DNA of 64,000 nt. It comes from Zygnema cylindricum (taxonomy: Eukaryota; Streptophyta; Zygnematophyceae; Zygnematales; Zygnemataceae). Each line of letters begins with the position of its first letter. Positions within the stretch are counted from its first letter, which is position 1. Of this stretch, positions 1-10,046 are shown piece by piece. The translations under genes were made by a program, and so were the position numbers. Where the stretch lies: positions 78,300 through 142,299 of the forward strand of contig JBBHKE010000723.1 in the NCBI GenBank assembly GCA_037447655.1, given 5' to 3'. The notes beneath the pieces were generated by a model, which searched no databases, was not told the DNA's origin, and saw only the letters and a program-made list of their open reading frames with translations.

Positions 1-653
1 ATGCCAGTATAAGATTCTCATCATTTGAAGTTGCATACGGATACCAACTGAGAGAAGCATTAGACTTAATAATAGGGGTCACTTAAGAAAATAGGGTTTT
101 TGGAACGGAGTTTTCGGAATACATTCAAACAATTTGGAAAACAGTCCAAGATGCATTAGTGGAGGTACAAAGAAGGCAAGAATTAAATGCTAACCACAAA
201 CGAGGTGATTGGGTGGTAAGCACAAGTGACAAAGTTTGGCTTTCAACAACTCATTACAAGTGCAAGTTCGAGGGACAATCCGATCCTACGGGGAAATTTG
301 CTCCTAAGTACATCGGACCATTTACTGTAATGGAGATGATATCGTCAATTGCTGCCAAATTGGACATTCTGCCTTCAACAAAAAATCATCCAGTGATACA
401 CATCAATCAGTTAAAACCAGCAAATCTTCGACCGACTGAAGGAGAATTGGAATTGGATCCCTCAATAGTTACAAAAATGTGACGTCGACAGATGGGTAAT
501 AGATTGGGTTGGTCAAGGGTTTAAGGTCGAGAATACTATATTCTGGCAAGTGCATTATCTAGGAAGGCCAGAAGATGAGTTGACTTTAGAAGATAAAATT
601 TTTGAGTTTTTACAAAGGTATTGGAGCGATAATAATATAGAAGTCCCGTCTTA
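1..653 (+). pseudogene. Gypsy chromovirus integrase C-terminus with chromo-like domain (partial)
   Basis: This is the 3' end of a Ty3/Gypsy pol gene; the 5' part lies outside the window. The reading frame through 159-482 contains GDWVVSTSDKVWLS, then KFAPKYIGPFTV and HPVIHINQLKP, the usual order at the integrase C-terminus (GPF-like motif, then the LKP segment). After a stop at 480-482 a +1 frame continues at 481-653 with FWQVHYLGRPEDELTLEDKI, which matches the end of a chromodomain that would read histone methyl marks and steer integration. The frameshift and the stop show it is decayed. A reverse-strand relative lies at 44767-49360. Family assignment is firm; the chromo call is moderate. 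Confidence 0.8.
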
Positions 654-690
654 AGAATGAAATGTGTTTTAACTAAGGTAAGTTAAATAT

Positions 691-703
691 AAGGAGGGGA
701 TGA
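691..703 (+). other. Polypurine tract of the chromovirus
   Basis: The purine run aaggagggga sits just after the pol stop and immediately before a TGTAACAG start, which is where a Gypsy element primes its plus-strand DNA. Confidence 0.6.
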
Positions 704-1673
704 TGTAACAGTAATCGTGGATCGAATTTTTTTGTAAATGAATATTTAAGTGTTACAAATATAGAGTTATGAATTTGGTAGACGTCTGTGAAAGAATCGC
801 ACGATTTAGAGTTGTATTTTAAAAGATATAGCGATTGGTGTATTTAGGCGACATCGCGAGGTCAAAATAACGAGTGGGTGTTCATTGTAACAAAATTAGG
901 GTCAAACTAGCAGCGGAATTTTAGGCACACGTTTAAAAAGTACAAAATGAATCAATATTTTGTTTGGTACGAACGATGGTTTGTTTTGTACAATTTTTAG
1001 TACCAAACGTCATTTTCACTTTATGAAATTTCGTAGTAGTTTAGCGTGTGAAATTTGCGCCACACGTTCGTGCGAAGTCACGTTTCGTTTGGCGCGCACT
1101 TTTGCACGTAAATGTTACGTAGTGAAATGTAGCATTTGATTGGTTAGTAAATCCAACGTAGTTAGTAGGAGATTTCGCACGTTTTTGCATTGGTTAGTCC
1201 GAGTCCTAGCTGCTCTATGATTGGCCTAGGTTAAACCTGTTCAATGGAGAGTTGACTTTGGCCTGGCTAGTACAGGGCGGTGATGGATAAATGGTGAAGT
1301 CTAAGAGAAGAGTAGGCATTTTTTCCTTTGGAAAATTTTGTGGAAATTCTGACTAATCTTGGTATTGAGCGAATAATACCAAATTTGAGCAATGGCATTT
1401 TTGCACTAAAATCTCTTACAAACTAAGTAGTGTTTTAGTAGTTAAGAGATAGAATATTTAAGAGTGGAGAGTAGTGAAAAATACTTTAATAAGAAGGGTT
1501 GAGCCACGAGGGCAAGAGACCAAGCTAATGTTATGTCGACAAAAGCTTATTCTAATTTAAAGTTTATTCTTATGTGAGTGTTTTCCAATGTGGATGAGTA
1601 ATTTCCAATGTGTGGAATTTGTGGTTGAAATTGGTTGTAGTAATGGGATTTTCTGAGAGGTAGGAAATTTTAT
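704..1673 (+). repeat. Chromovirus 3' LTR (start clear, end unresolved)
   Basis: The LTR begins TGTAACAGTAATCG after the polypurine tract. The reverse-strand chromovirus begins with a similar TGTAACAGCATTACG at 49360. No partner LTR is present, so the right boundary cannot be set. The stretch to about 1990 is AT-rich non-coding DNA with no convincing gene, and contains a MITE at 1674-1845. Confidence 0.5.
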
Positions 1674-1845
1674 TACAATATTACTCATTGTTATTAGTGT
1701 TAATAAGTCGCTATTATTTATAGTCTTTACTATTTAAAGACGTGGATTAGAACCTGCCATGTCTCCTTGTATTAAATAGCGTTACTAATCATAATTTTTC
1801 ATTAACAGTAATAGATGCTTAACGCTAATAACAATGAGCGTTGTA
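1674..1845. mobile_element. MITE with TA target site (MITE-1)
   Basis: The ends are inverted repeats: TACAATATTACTCATTGTTA at the left and the reverse complement of a related sequence (TAACAATGAGCGTTGTA) at the right, both ending in TA. The core around 1737-1765 (gacgtggattagaacctgcc) matches in reverse the core of the MITE at 9408-9608 (ggcagattatggtccacgtc). It is 172 bp and has no coding capacity. The TA at each end suggests a Tc1/mariner-type transposase source. Confidence 0.7.
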
Positions 1846-2014
1846 ATTTTGTACTTTTTCGATTTCGGGCGTGTATGGTTAGTCCCGAGAAATCGATTTT
1901 CAGTGAACTTGTATTTTCGTAAACGCCGGTTGGTTAACTGTTAACAATTTTGAAGCGTCACATAACCTTGTCGGGCTTCAATTACTCACATTTTGAAAAA
2001 AAAAACGGTCGGTT

Positions 2015-2783
2015 TCGGTTATGCAAAATTTTGACTTTTGTCAAGCGTGCCTAGGGAACATAGGAGAAGGGCCAACCGCCAGAAATAGAGTGCATTGGGG
2101 TCTTGGAAACCGTGAGGTTTAGGGGAGATGTCCGAAAAGGTGTGCATAGAAGACCTGCAATCCACCCCAAATGCTGATGCGGTTCCGGATGCGTGACCAT
2201 GCCGTTCTTTGTCCCTCCTTTCCCCGGGGATATGCATGGGTAATAATGAGGGAGCGAGTGAAAAGAGGAAAAAGTACCCCGTACTCCCCCAAATTAGTGT
2301 TGATCCGCCGAAAGCCCACTAAATGCTACACTCCTGAATACTATCCAAAGGATGGAAAGGTAATGCGAGTCGTCCAATCCGGCCCACAAGAACTCCGGAT
2401 AGACACAAAGGACGACCACAAAAGTGCGCACATAACTCCCACGCAAAAATATAGAAACAATAAATATCGGCTCTTTCAGATTAAACAATATCACCTTGCC
2501 CTAGAAAATAAAAATAAAAATAGAAGTCAATCAAAATGGTGAAGCAAGCTCACATACCCCGGAGTACGACGAAGACAAAACTTAGAAGAAGATACCTCTC
2601 CAAATTGCCTCGAAGACTGATATGATTCTCCCTCAACCCTCGGTTTTACGCCGTACGGATCCGACCAGACTCTTATAAGTTTGAAATAACGAAAGTCCAA
2701 ACCGCCCAAAGAGAGGATAGTGCCAACCACCCACCCGAGCTACGATTTCCACAAAAGACAATCCAAAACAAAGATGGCAATAG
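2015..2783 (-). repeat. Gypsy-P LTR fragment, reverse orientation, part 1
   Basis: This segment is the reverse complement of the Gypsy-P LTR at about 21880-22600, with many matching blocks such as gacaatccaaaacaaagatg. It continues at 9245 after the Copia-1 insertion. A related copy lies at 16130-16420. The short reading frames here are antisense or chance frames inside LTR DNA. Confidence 0.8.
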
Positions 2784-2998
2784 TGTAGAAATTAATGGTC
2801 TTTTAAAGTATTTTCTAGGTCTGAATAGAAATAAGATAGCAGCCGAGGCAGTCTACCTCTAACTTCTCTCTGCAACTCTCAAACTTGTCGCAGTCACTGA
2901 GAAATTGGAGAGGGAGCTACAGCCATGGCTACCTAGGCTATCCAGAGGTTTACGGGAAAATATATTTTAGTTAGGGGTTTAATTTACTAAGAGATATG

Positions 2999-3075
2999 TG
3001 CCGACCACAGGATTTGATCCTGGTACCTACAGGCCGGCAGACAACCGGTAGCCGGAAGCCTTAGCCGTTAAGTCT
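2999..3075 (-). other. Antisense tRNA-like segment in Copia-1 5' LTR
   Basis: On the minus strand this shows a box B-like GGATCAAATCC (3010-3020) and, upstream, TTAACGGCTAAGG in the box A position. The same arrangement is found in the LTRs at 8406, 17884, 20169, 23555, 29101, 43964, 51424, 57528 and 62819. It is not a functional tRNA gene, because no paired acceptor stem can be seen. Confidence 0.6.
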
Positions 3076-3680
3076 AGAAGTAGTGTTACGTATTATAGTG
3101 TTTGATAATTATTTAAACATTTATACGTAGAAAAGTTCATTTAACTATAACTGATTACGGGAGACATATATCTAGTAAATGTAAAAGTACGGATTCCGGT
3201 ACGGATAAGAAACCAATACCGCGCATTTATTTCTTTAGTGAAACGAATACCGCGCATGTATTTATTACGGCTACGATTAAATGTGAATTTAATGGGACGG
3301 CCGGAATTAACGCCGAGATCGCGGAAGAGGATTTCGGCGGTTTGTGGTCATCGCCACAACAAATGACACGTGGTGGAATGACATTCGATCGCGGCATCTC
3401 CGAGGATTAAGGGAGCGAATTCGGACATACCACGTGTCGACATTTAGGCCATGTCGTACAATGGCCGTACATAAAGTACACCCACAGCTGTACTTTTGTG
3501 TCTGAAACTGAAATCCGATTGGCTCCGTACATCAATAGATAGAGTCTGTGAGAGAGATAGGACTTAGAAAAATTAGAAGATAGGACCCTCTCTCCCAAAG
3601 AGCTTCTGTACAAAAGGTCAACTTTGACCCTCCATAACTTACTGCTCAGGGGAGAAAATTCAAAGATTCTTTTTGCTATC

Positions 3681-3713
3681 GACCCAGGGGAGTCTTGTCT
3701 TCACAAGGGTGAA
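3681..3713 (+). promoter_or_regulatory. Paired hairpins upstream of gag (Copia-1 5' LTR)
   Basis: Two adjacent stem-loops are visible: GACCC AGGG GAGTC (one mismatch) and TTCAC AAGG GTGAA. The 3' LTR has GACTC AGGG GAGTC and CTTCAC AGTG GTGAAG at 9081-9114. Position in the RNA leader suggests packaging, dimerisation or translation control; that role is inferred. Confidence 0.55.
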
Positions 3714-3817
3714 TTGGTGAGAGTTTTTGTCTGCCAGTGTGGCAGTTATTTTGCTGAAACACAAAGGGGTCAGGGTTATCCTAGAGGCTTCTTGGAAGCT
3801 GTCCACTCTGAGGACTT

Positions 3818-4940
3818 ATGGAGGTCTCAGAGTTACAGGTTATGGGCCCACCCTCTAGGGTACCAATCTTTAATGGAACTAGCTTCATATACTGGGAAAG
3901 TATGATGATAGAAGCTCTATGCGAAAAAAGGTTTTGGGGGATAGTGAGTGGACGGTTGGGGCGTCCATCAAGTCTTAGAATTCCTCCAGGGTTTGGAGGA
4001 AGCAGATTCACCAGAAAAGAGGATCCACCTTCAACGGAGGAAACAAAAGAAGGAGAGGTGGTGGACAAAGGAAAGGAGAAGAAGGCGACCACACCAATAA
4101 CAACTGGTTCGGCATTCATGTCACCTATTCCGAGGAACGAGGAGAATGATACTGAAACCTGGGACTTCAACAATATGGCGGCAAAGCACTTCATCCTACG
4201 CCATCTCACTCAAGGACTTGCATGTCCTCATTTGCAGGTAGAAAGGGCATCCGATCTTTGGATGGCTCTCATAGAGATGTACCGAAGTGGTACCATTCAG
4301 CAACAACAGTTGGCTCATCACAAAGTTAAGGAGTATGTATAGAAAGGGGGGAAGATGTTGGATTTTTGCAATGAGCTTGCTACACTCTTCATGGAGCTAG
4401 AGAGTGCAGGAAAAGATTTTAGTGAAAAAGAAAAGGTTAACTGTTTACAGATGAAGTTACCCGATGAGTTCGAGAACATAGTCAACCGTGTGCAGGACTT
4501 GCCGGACTCAAGGTGGATATGGAACTCAGTGGTAGGGATGATTCTCGTTCGGGAGAATACGATTGAGATCCGAAGGGGAGAAAAGAGTGGCCAAGCCTTG
4601 ATAATTGCGACCGATTGGAGGAACAAGGATTCCCGGAAACCGGTCGGAAACTATGGGGGGAGGGAGCTGAAAAATCAGACCGACGAGTTTGGACCAAGGG
4701 CTCCCAAAGGTTTATGTCATTTTTGTAAGAAACGATGGCACTATATGGCAGAGTGCACTAAGCTAACTGAGCTTTGGTTAAAGAAGGGGCAGACCGGTGG
4801 TACCTCGAGAGGAAAAAAAGAGGCCCTTGTGACACAGGTACATGAGGCGGAATCCGAGGACAAGGACGATGAGCTCCTTTTAGATGAGGAGTTTGAGGGG
4901 AAAAACGAGGTCGAAATACCACGAAGTCAGAAATGTGCTT
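3818..4940 (+). pseudogene. gag: Copia-1 gag
   Basis: Gag forms the cytoplasmic virus-like particle that packages element RNA. The ATG at 3818 lies inside the 5' LTR and starts MEVSELQVMGPPSRVP. The capsid region follows, with an in-frame TAG at 4340-4342, and the same frame resumes at 4355 with MLDFCNELATLFMEL. A nucleocapsid zinc knuckle is seen near 4710-4760 as CHFCKKRWHYMAEC (CX2CX4HX4C). An acidic linker leads into the protease. The TAG would truncate the protein before the knuckle. Confidence 0.88.
3838..3852 (+). other. Primer-binding site for a half initiator tRNA-Met (Copia-1)
   Basis: GGTTATGGGCCCACC directly follows the CA end of the LTR and is complementary to the anticodon stem-loop GGUGGGCCCAUAACC of plant initiator tRNA-Met. 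The match stops exactly at the LTR edge. Priming from a tRNA cut in the anticodon loop is the defining trait of hemiviruses such as Drosophila copia and yeast Ty5. Here the site also encodes gag residues VMGPP. Confidence 0.88.
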
Positions 4941-5330
4941 ACGGTGGATTGAAAGGTGAAGTAGGCTGGATTGTAGATTCAGGTGCCTCCATACACATGT
5001 GTAAGGATAGGCACCTGTTCACTAAGATAAGAAATATTCCCACCGTAGAGATAGAGTACGGGGATGGGAGGATAGTCACCACTACTCTTGTAGGATCGGT
5101 AGATTTGAAAGTGTTAGTAGAAGGAAAGACATCCATAGTAACATTCTCCGATGTATTGTTTATCCCGGAGCTGAACAAAAACCTCATCTCTACATCCGTA
5201 TTAGATGATAAGGGTTTTTTTACTAGCACTAGGGAAGGAGTCTTTACTGCTAGTTTTGAGGAGGATGTCTATTTCATTGTTGAGAAAGGTAGCCATGGGA
5301 TGTTTAGGTTGGTTTTAAGTAATGAAAAGA
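4941..5330 (+). pseudogene. Copia-1 aspartic protease region
   Basis: The frame continues from gag and contains GWIVDSGASIHMC, with the DSG catalytic triad of the retropepsin-like Copia protease intact, followed by FSDVLFIPELNKNLIS, the usual hydrophobic segment that closes the domain. It would cut the gag-pol polyprotein inside the particle. No stop lies within this part itself. Confidence 0.85.
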
Positions 5331-6560
5331 AGAAACTTTGTTGTGCTGGTGTTCATGATATTATGATGTGGCATAAGAGGCTTGGACATGTGAATCTAGA
5401 CAAGTTAAGAGAGATGAAAAAGATGGGAGTGGTGGAAGGGATTAAGTGTAGTGAGAATGATAATATAAGTGATTGTAGTGGATGTCTTAAGGTAAAACAC
5501 ACAGATTACCCTTTCCTAAAACAACCACCTATAAAGGGGAAAAAATTCTAGATCTAGTACACACAGATATTTGGGGACCAGCTAAAGTGCCCTCACCGGG
5601 GGGGAAGAGATTTATGATGACTATCACTGATGATTGGTCTCGGTATTCCCGAGTGTATTTTTTGAAAAACAAGTCGGAAGCTCAGGATTGTTTTAGACAA
5701 TATAAAGCATGGAGCAAAAAACTTCATGAAACTCCAATCAAGAGAATAAAGAGTGACAATGGTGGAGAGTATACTTCTAACCAGTTTGAGGATTTTCTGA
5801 GGGAAGATGGGGTCCAACACCAAAAGACAGTTGCAGAATACCCGGAACAGAATGGGGTAGCTGAGCAATTATATAAGACACTAAGTGATAGTGCTAGAAT
5901 TATGTTGTCGGATAAGAAGATAGGAAAAAGGTTCTGGGAAAAAGCAATGAACTGCGCTAATTACCTCAAAAATAGAGTTCTTACCTCAGCTATAAAAGAT
6001 CAAACACCTTAAGAGAGATGGACCAGTCGAATACAAGACATATCTTACTTAAAGGTTTTTGGCAGTCAAGTATTCAGTCTAGATACAGATCGGTCTAATT
6101 GGAAGCTAGATCATAAAGGAAAACCGGGATACTTATTAGGATATGATGAGGATGTTAAAAGATATAGAGTTTATGATATAAAAAAGGGAAGATATAATCT
6201 TAGTAAAGCATCTAGTAGTTATGGATGAAGGAAAGTCTATGGATCCCTTCAAATATACAAAGTCACTAAAAATCAGATTTGAGTCAGAAAATTCCGATAA
6301 CTTTGAGCTCCCTAACTATCCAGGTTTTAGAGAAGATGACATTCTTGAAGATACAAATCAGACCGAAAAGGACTCGGCTGTGGAAACTCGAGTGACAACT
6401 CTACCCGAAGCGGAATACATGGTGGAAATTGATTCGGAATCAAGGGATAGGGGAGAAGCCGAGTTTGTTCGAATGAATCCACGAGAACCATCTATCCCAG
6501 CCTCAGATTTTGAGCGGGGAAGGAGAAGTAGCAAAAGACTACAAAAAAAACAGGTTAATA
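5331..6560 (+). pseudogene. Copia-1 integrase
   Basis: The N-terminal zinc-binding HHCC motif is seen as MWHKRLGHVNLDKL followed by CSGCLKVKH near 5370-5500. One A is missing in the run near 5541-5546, which shifts the frame. The catalytic core follows at 5560-6010, with HTDIWGP, TDDWSRY and SDNGGEYTS. A TAA at 6010-6012 replaces a residue that is Tyr in relatives, and a second frameshift lies near 6188. The C-terminal part, WKLDHKGKPGYLLGYDED, is the Copia GKGY-type region. These breaks make it inactive. Confidence 0.85.
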
Positions 6561-8175
6561 ACAAGGTAACTAAACTATCTCATCAAGATGAACCTCAAAC
6601 TTATGGAGAGGCGATGACTTGTCCAAAAAGAAACCGGTGGAAGACAGCCATCAATGGGGAGATGGCCTCAATTATGGCAGCCGATACTTGGGAGCTGGTG
6701 GATTGTCCACCTCACCGAAAACCAATCGGTTATAAGTGGGTCTTCAAATTAAAACTGAACCCAGATAACACAATCGAGCGCTACAAGGCCCGATTAGTGG
6801 CAAAGGGATTTACACAAAAAGAGGGAATTGACTACGATGAAACCTTTGCCCCAGTGGTCAGATTTCCCTCCGTCCGCATACTTCTCAGCCTGGCACCAGC
6901 GGAAGACATGGAAGTGCACCAGATGGACATCAAGACATCCTTTTTGCATGGATAATTGGAAGAGGAGATCTTCATGCGACAACCCGAAGGGTTTGTAGAG
7001 GAAGGAGAGGAGAGTAAGGTATGCCGGCTGATTAAATCTCTTTATGGTTTGAAACAGGCGCCTCGGCAGTGGAATAAGAAGCTTGATGAGTTTCTTACCG
7101 GTCTGGGATATATCCGGATCAGCTCAGATCACTCAATCTATGTTTTCGAAGATGAGGAAGGTTTTATATTTATTGCAATTTATGTTAATGATTTGCTTGT
7201 TTTAAGTAAATCAATGGAAAAAATTAATAAACTGAAAACCAATCTTAAGGGGAGATTTGAAATGAAGGATATGGGGGAAGCAAAATATATTTTGGGAATT
7301 CAAGTAGAGAGAGACCGAAAAAGAAAAATTATAAGATTGACTCAAAAGGAAGCAATAGGGAACATGCTTGAAAAATTTCAAATGGATAAAGCTAATAGTT
7401 GTACAACTCCAATGGAATTGAAGAAGGGAAGTGAGGGGAGTGAGGAAGAAGGAGTCATAGTCTTAGACGAGGAATTGTCTCCTGATGAACATAAGTTCAT
7501 GCAGACTATTCCTTACAAGCAAGTAGTGGGAAGTCTAATCTATTTTATGAATTGTACCCGACCGGATCTAGCTGCAGCTGTAGGAGTGTTGAGCAGAAGT
7601 CTAAATGCTCCCACTAAGAGGGATTGGGAGGCAGCTAAGAGAGTCCTTAGATATTTGATAGGAACTAGGGATCTATGGTTGCATTTGGGTGGGGAGAATA
7701 CTGACATCACTACTTGGAGTGATGTTAGTTATGGTGATGCTCCGATGAAAGATGCACTTCTGGATATGTATTATATGTGGGTGATGGGGCTTGCTGTTGG
7801 AGTAGCAAACAGCAAAAAGTTATTGCTCAGTCCACCATGGAGGCTGAGTATATGGCCTCTTGCTCTGCTGTAAAAGAATTGATGTGGGTCAAGTCTTTTC
7901 TTGGTGAGCTTGGTCACCTTAAAAGTGGTGTGCATAAATTTTTTTGTGATAATCAGGTAGCAATCGCTTTTTCTGCTAATCCTAAACATCATTTTAAAGC
8001 TAAACACATGGACATTTGACTCAGCTTTGTTAGAGAGAAAGAAGAAAACAAAATAATCAGCTTAGAGTACCGACCAGATAGTGAGATGGTAGCAGATATG
8101 ATGACCAAACCTGTGCCTTCCCCTAAGCTAATTTTCTGCAGGGAAAAGTGTGGTCTGAAATTAAAGATTGACTAG
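6561..8175 (+). pseudogene. Copia-1 reverse transcriptase and RNase H
   Basis: RT begins around TWELVDCPPHRKPIGYKWVF and contains [20 protein letters not shown] and HQMDIKTSFLHG. A TAA at 6953-6955 interrupts it. The catalytic box reads IYVNDLLVLSK near 7170, where YVDD is usual, so one catalytic Asp is lost. RNase H includes a one-base deletion near 7750, then KVIAQSTMEAEYMA, FCDNQVA and HHFKAKHMDI, with a TGA at 8017-8019. The frame ends at 8173-8175 just before the polypurine tract. Confidence 0.87.
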
Positions 8176-8180
8176 AAAAT

Positions 8181-8188
8181 AAGGGGAG
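8181..8188 (+). other. Copia-1 polypurine tract
   Basis: AAGGGGAG abuts the TG start of the 3' LTR. The same octamer precedes the 3' LTRs of Copia-2, -3, -4 and -5, so it is a family signature for plus-strand priming. Confidence 0.9.
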
Positions 8189-9239
8189 TGTAGAAATTAA
8201 TGGTCTTTTAAAGTATTTTCTAGGTCTGAATAGAAATAAGAAACAAGCCGAGGCAGTCTTTCTCTAACTTCTCTCTCCAACTCTCAAACTTGTCGTAGTC
8301 ATTGAGAAATTGGAGAGGGAGCTAGAGCCATGGCTACCTAGGCTATCCAGAGGTTTACGGGAAAATATATTTTAGTTAGGGGTTTAATTTACTAAAAGAT
8401 ATGTGCTGGCCACAGGATTTGATCCTGGTACCTACCGGTCGGTAGACAGCCGGTAGCTGGTAGCCTTAGCCGTTAAGTCTAAAAGTAGTGTTACGTATTA
8501 TAGTGTTTGATAATTATTTAAACATTTATACGTAGAAAAGTTCATTTAACTATAACTGATTACGGGAGACATATATTCAGTAAATGTAAAAGTACGGATT
8601 CCGGTACGGATAAGAAACCAATACCGCGCATTTATTTTTTTAGTGAAACGAATACCATGTATTTATTACGGCTACGATTAAATGTGAATTTAATCGGACG
8701 GCCGGAATTAACGCCGAGATCGCGGAAGAGGATTTCGACGGTTTGTGGTCATCGCCACATCGGATGACACGTGGCGGAATGACATTGGATCGCGGCATCT
8801 CCGAGGATTAGAGAGCGAATCCGGACATATCACGTGTCGACATTTAGGCCATGTTGTACAATGGTCGTACATAAAGTACACCGGCAGCTGTACTTTTGTG
8901 TACGAAACTGAAATCGGATTGGTTCCGTACATCAGTAGATAGAGTCTGTGAGAGAGATAAGACTTAGAAAAATTAGAAGATAGGACCCTCTCTCCTAGAG
9001 AGCCTCTGTACAAAAGGTCAACTTTGACCCTCCATAACTTACTGCTCAGGGGAGTAAATTCAGAGATTATTTTTGTTATCGACTCAGGGGAGTCTTGTCT
9101 TCACAGTGGTGAAGTTGGTTAGAGTTTTTGTCTGCCAGGGTGGCATTTATTTTTGCTGAAACACAAAGGGGTCAGGGTTATCATAGAGGCTTATTAGAAG
9201 ATGTCCACTCTGAGGACTTATGGAGGTCGTAGAGTTTCA
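8189..9239 (+). repeat. Copia-1 3' LTR
   Basis: It runs TGTAGAAATT to AGAGTTTCA, followed by the duplication AATAG. It is close to the 5' LTR but has scattered substitutions, so the insertion is not very recent. It carries the antisense tRNA-like segment (8406-8480), the GTAC palindrome and the paired hairpins (9081-9114). Confidence 0.93.
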
Positions 9240-9244
9240 AATAG

Positions 9245-10046
9245 AGTCCACGACACAATGCAACAATTCTTTAACAGAAAGATTGATTGAATTCTCTAGT
9301 GGTTTTCTCAAGAGACAGTACTGAAATAGCAACATGTCTCCTTCAGCTCCAAGTGCCTTATACCAGCAAAGTTTGCCCTAGTGTAAGTGCCAAAGTCAAA
9401 GCAATACTACACCGTGAATCGTTATTAGACTAAAGAAATTATTAGTGTCAAAAATAATTAGTGTCATTGATGCTAATTTAGTGCCGGCCACGTGGCAGAT
9501 TATGGTCCACGTCTTTAAATAGTATAATATATTCTATTTAAGGTATCAATGTCAAAATTTTGGGGCGCCGATATAGAGTACATAAGTCTAATAACGATTC
9601 AAGGTGTAGAAGCCAATCAACGGCCAGAGATTATTATCGTACGGACATAAGATAAAAGAGGCTGTACTACACTTAGGGCAAAAAGTTTTCGGCGACTAGC
9701 TTCGACTGGATTAGAAGCCAAATGTCCTCCTATGATACACTCATAAGCCACAAAGTCCTGAATTGACGTGAAACGCCTAAGTTTAACCCAAAGTAATAAA
9801 TGCTCTACCAATATGGTGGATCTGAACTAACATCCTATTGACAGCCAACAGCAAAATCTACACGTCTATCCCAAAAGTTACGTGGCATTCCACAATGTAT
9901 CCCCCACAGGGAAAGATGGAAACGGGTCGCATGTAACATAAATGGAAATATTTGAAGCAAAATAACTCTGTCATCCGACCCCGTTAGGCGCAGAGTAAAG
10001 TGTGATCTGCTCAGTTTGGTAAATATAAGGATTTTGTTCGGCGGAG
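9245..10046 (-). repeat. Gypsy-P LTR fragment, reverse orientation, part 2
   Basis: This resumes the LTR broken at 2783: agtccacgacacaatgcaac aligns with the reverse complement of about 21890 and similarity continues to about 9900, apart from the MITE at 9408-9608. It weakens towards 10046, where Copia-6 LTR sequence begins. Confidence 0.75.
9408..9608. mobile_element. MITE with TA target site (MITE-2)
   Basis: A 201-bp element with terminal inverted repeats TACACCGTGAATCGTTATTA and its near-exact reverse complement. Comparison with the unoccupied Gypsy-P copy (reverse of about 21735-21750) shows that removing the element with one TA restores the same spacing, so the duplication is TA. The core holds a CACGTG palindrome. 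No coding sequence is present. Confidence 0.85.

Larger units (their letters stand above)
2784..3837 (+). repeat. Copia-1 5' LTR
   Basis: The LTR runs TGTAGAAATT to GAGTTACA and is 1054 bp, against 1051 bp for the 3' copy. It contains, in order, a conserved block ending ccatggctacctaggct, an antisense tRNA-like segment near 2999-3075, a GTAC-rich palindrome near 3466-3500, and paired hairpins near 3681-3713. The gag start codon at 3818 lies within its last 20 bases. Confidence 0.93.
2784..9239 (+). mobile_element. Copia-1, complete LTR retrotransposon (degenerate coding region)
   Basis: This is a full-length Ty1/Copia element of 6456 bp with 5' LTR, half-tRNA primer site, gag-PR-IN-RT-RH order, polypurine tract and 3' LTR. 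It is flanked by the 5-bp duplication AATAG (2779-2783 and 9240-9244). The Gypsy-P copy at 21880-21925 in reverse shows the unoccupied site, with a single aatag continuing directly into the downstream flank. It carries several stops and frameshifts, so it could only move with proteins supplied by another copy. Confidence 0.95.

Noticed and set aside
2171-2542. 123-codon frame in the Gypsy-P LTR
   Set aside because: It reads LTR sequence antisense and is not kept in the copies at 16130 or 21900-22600.
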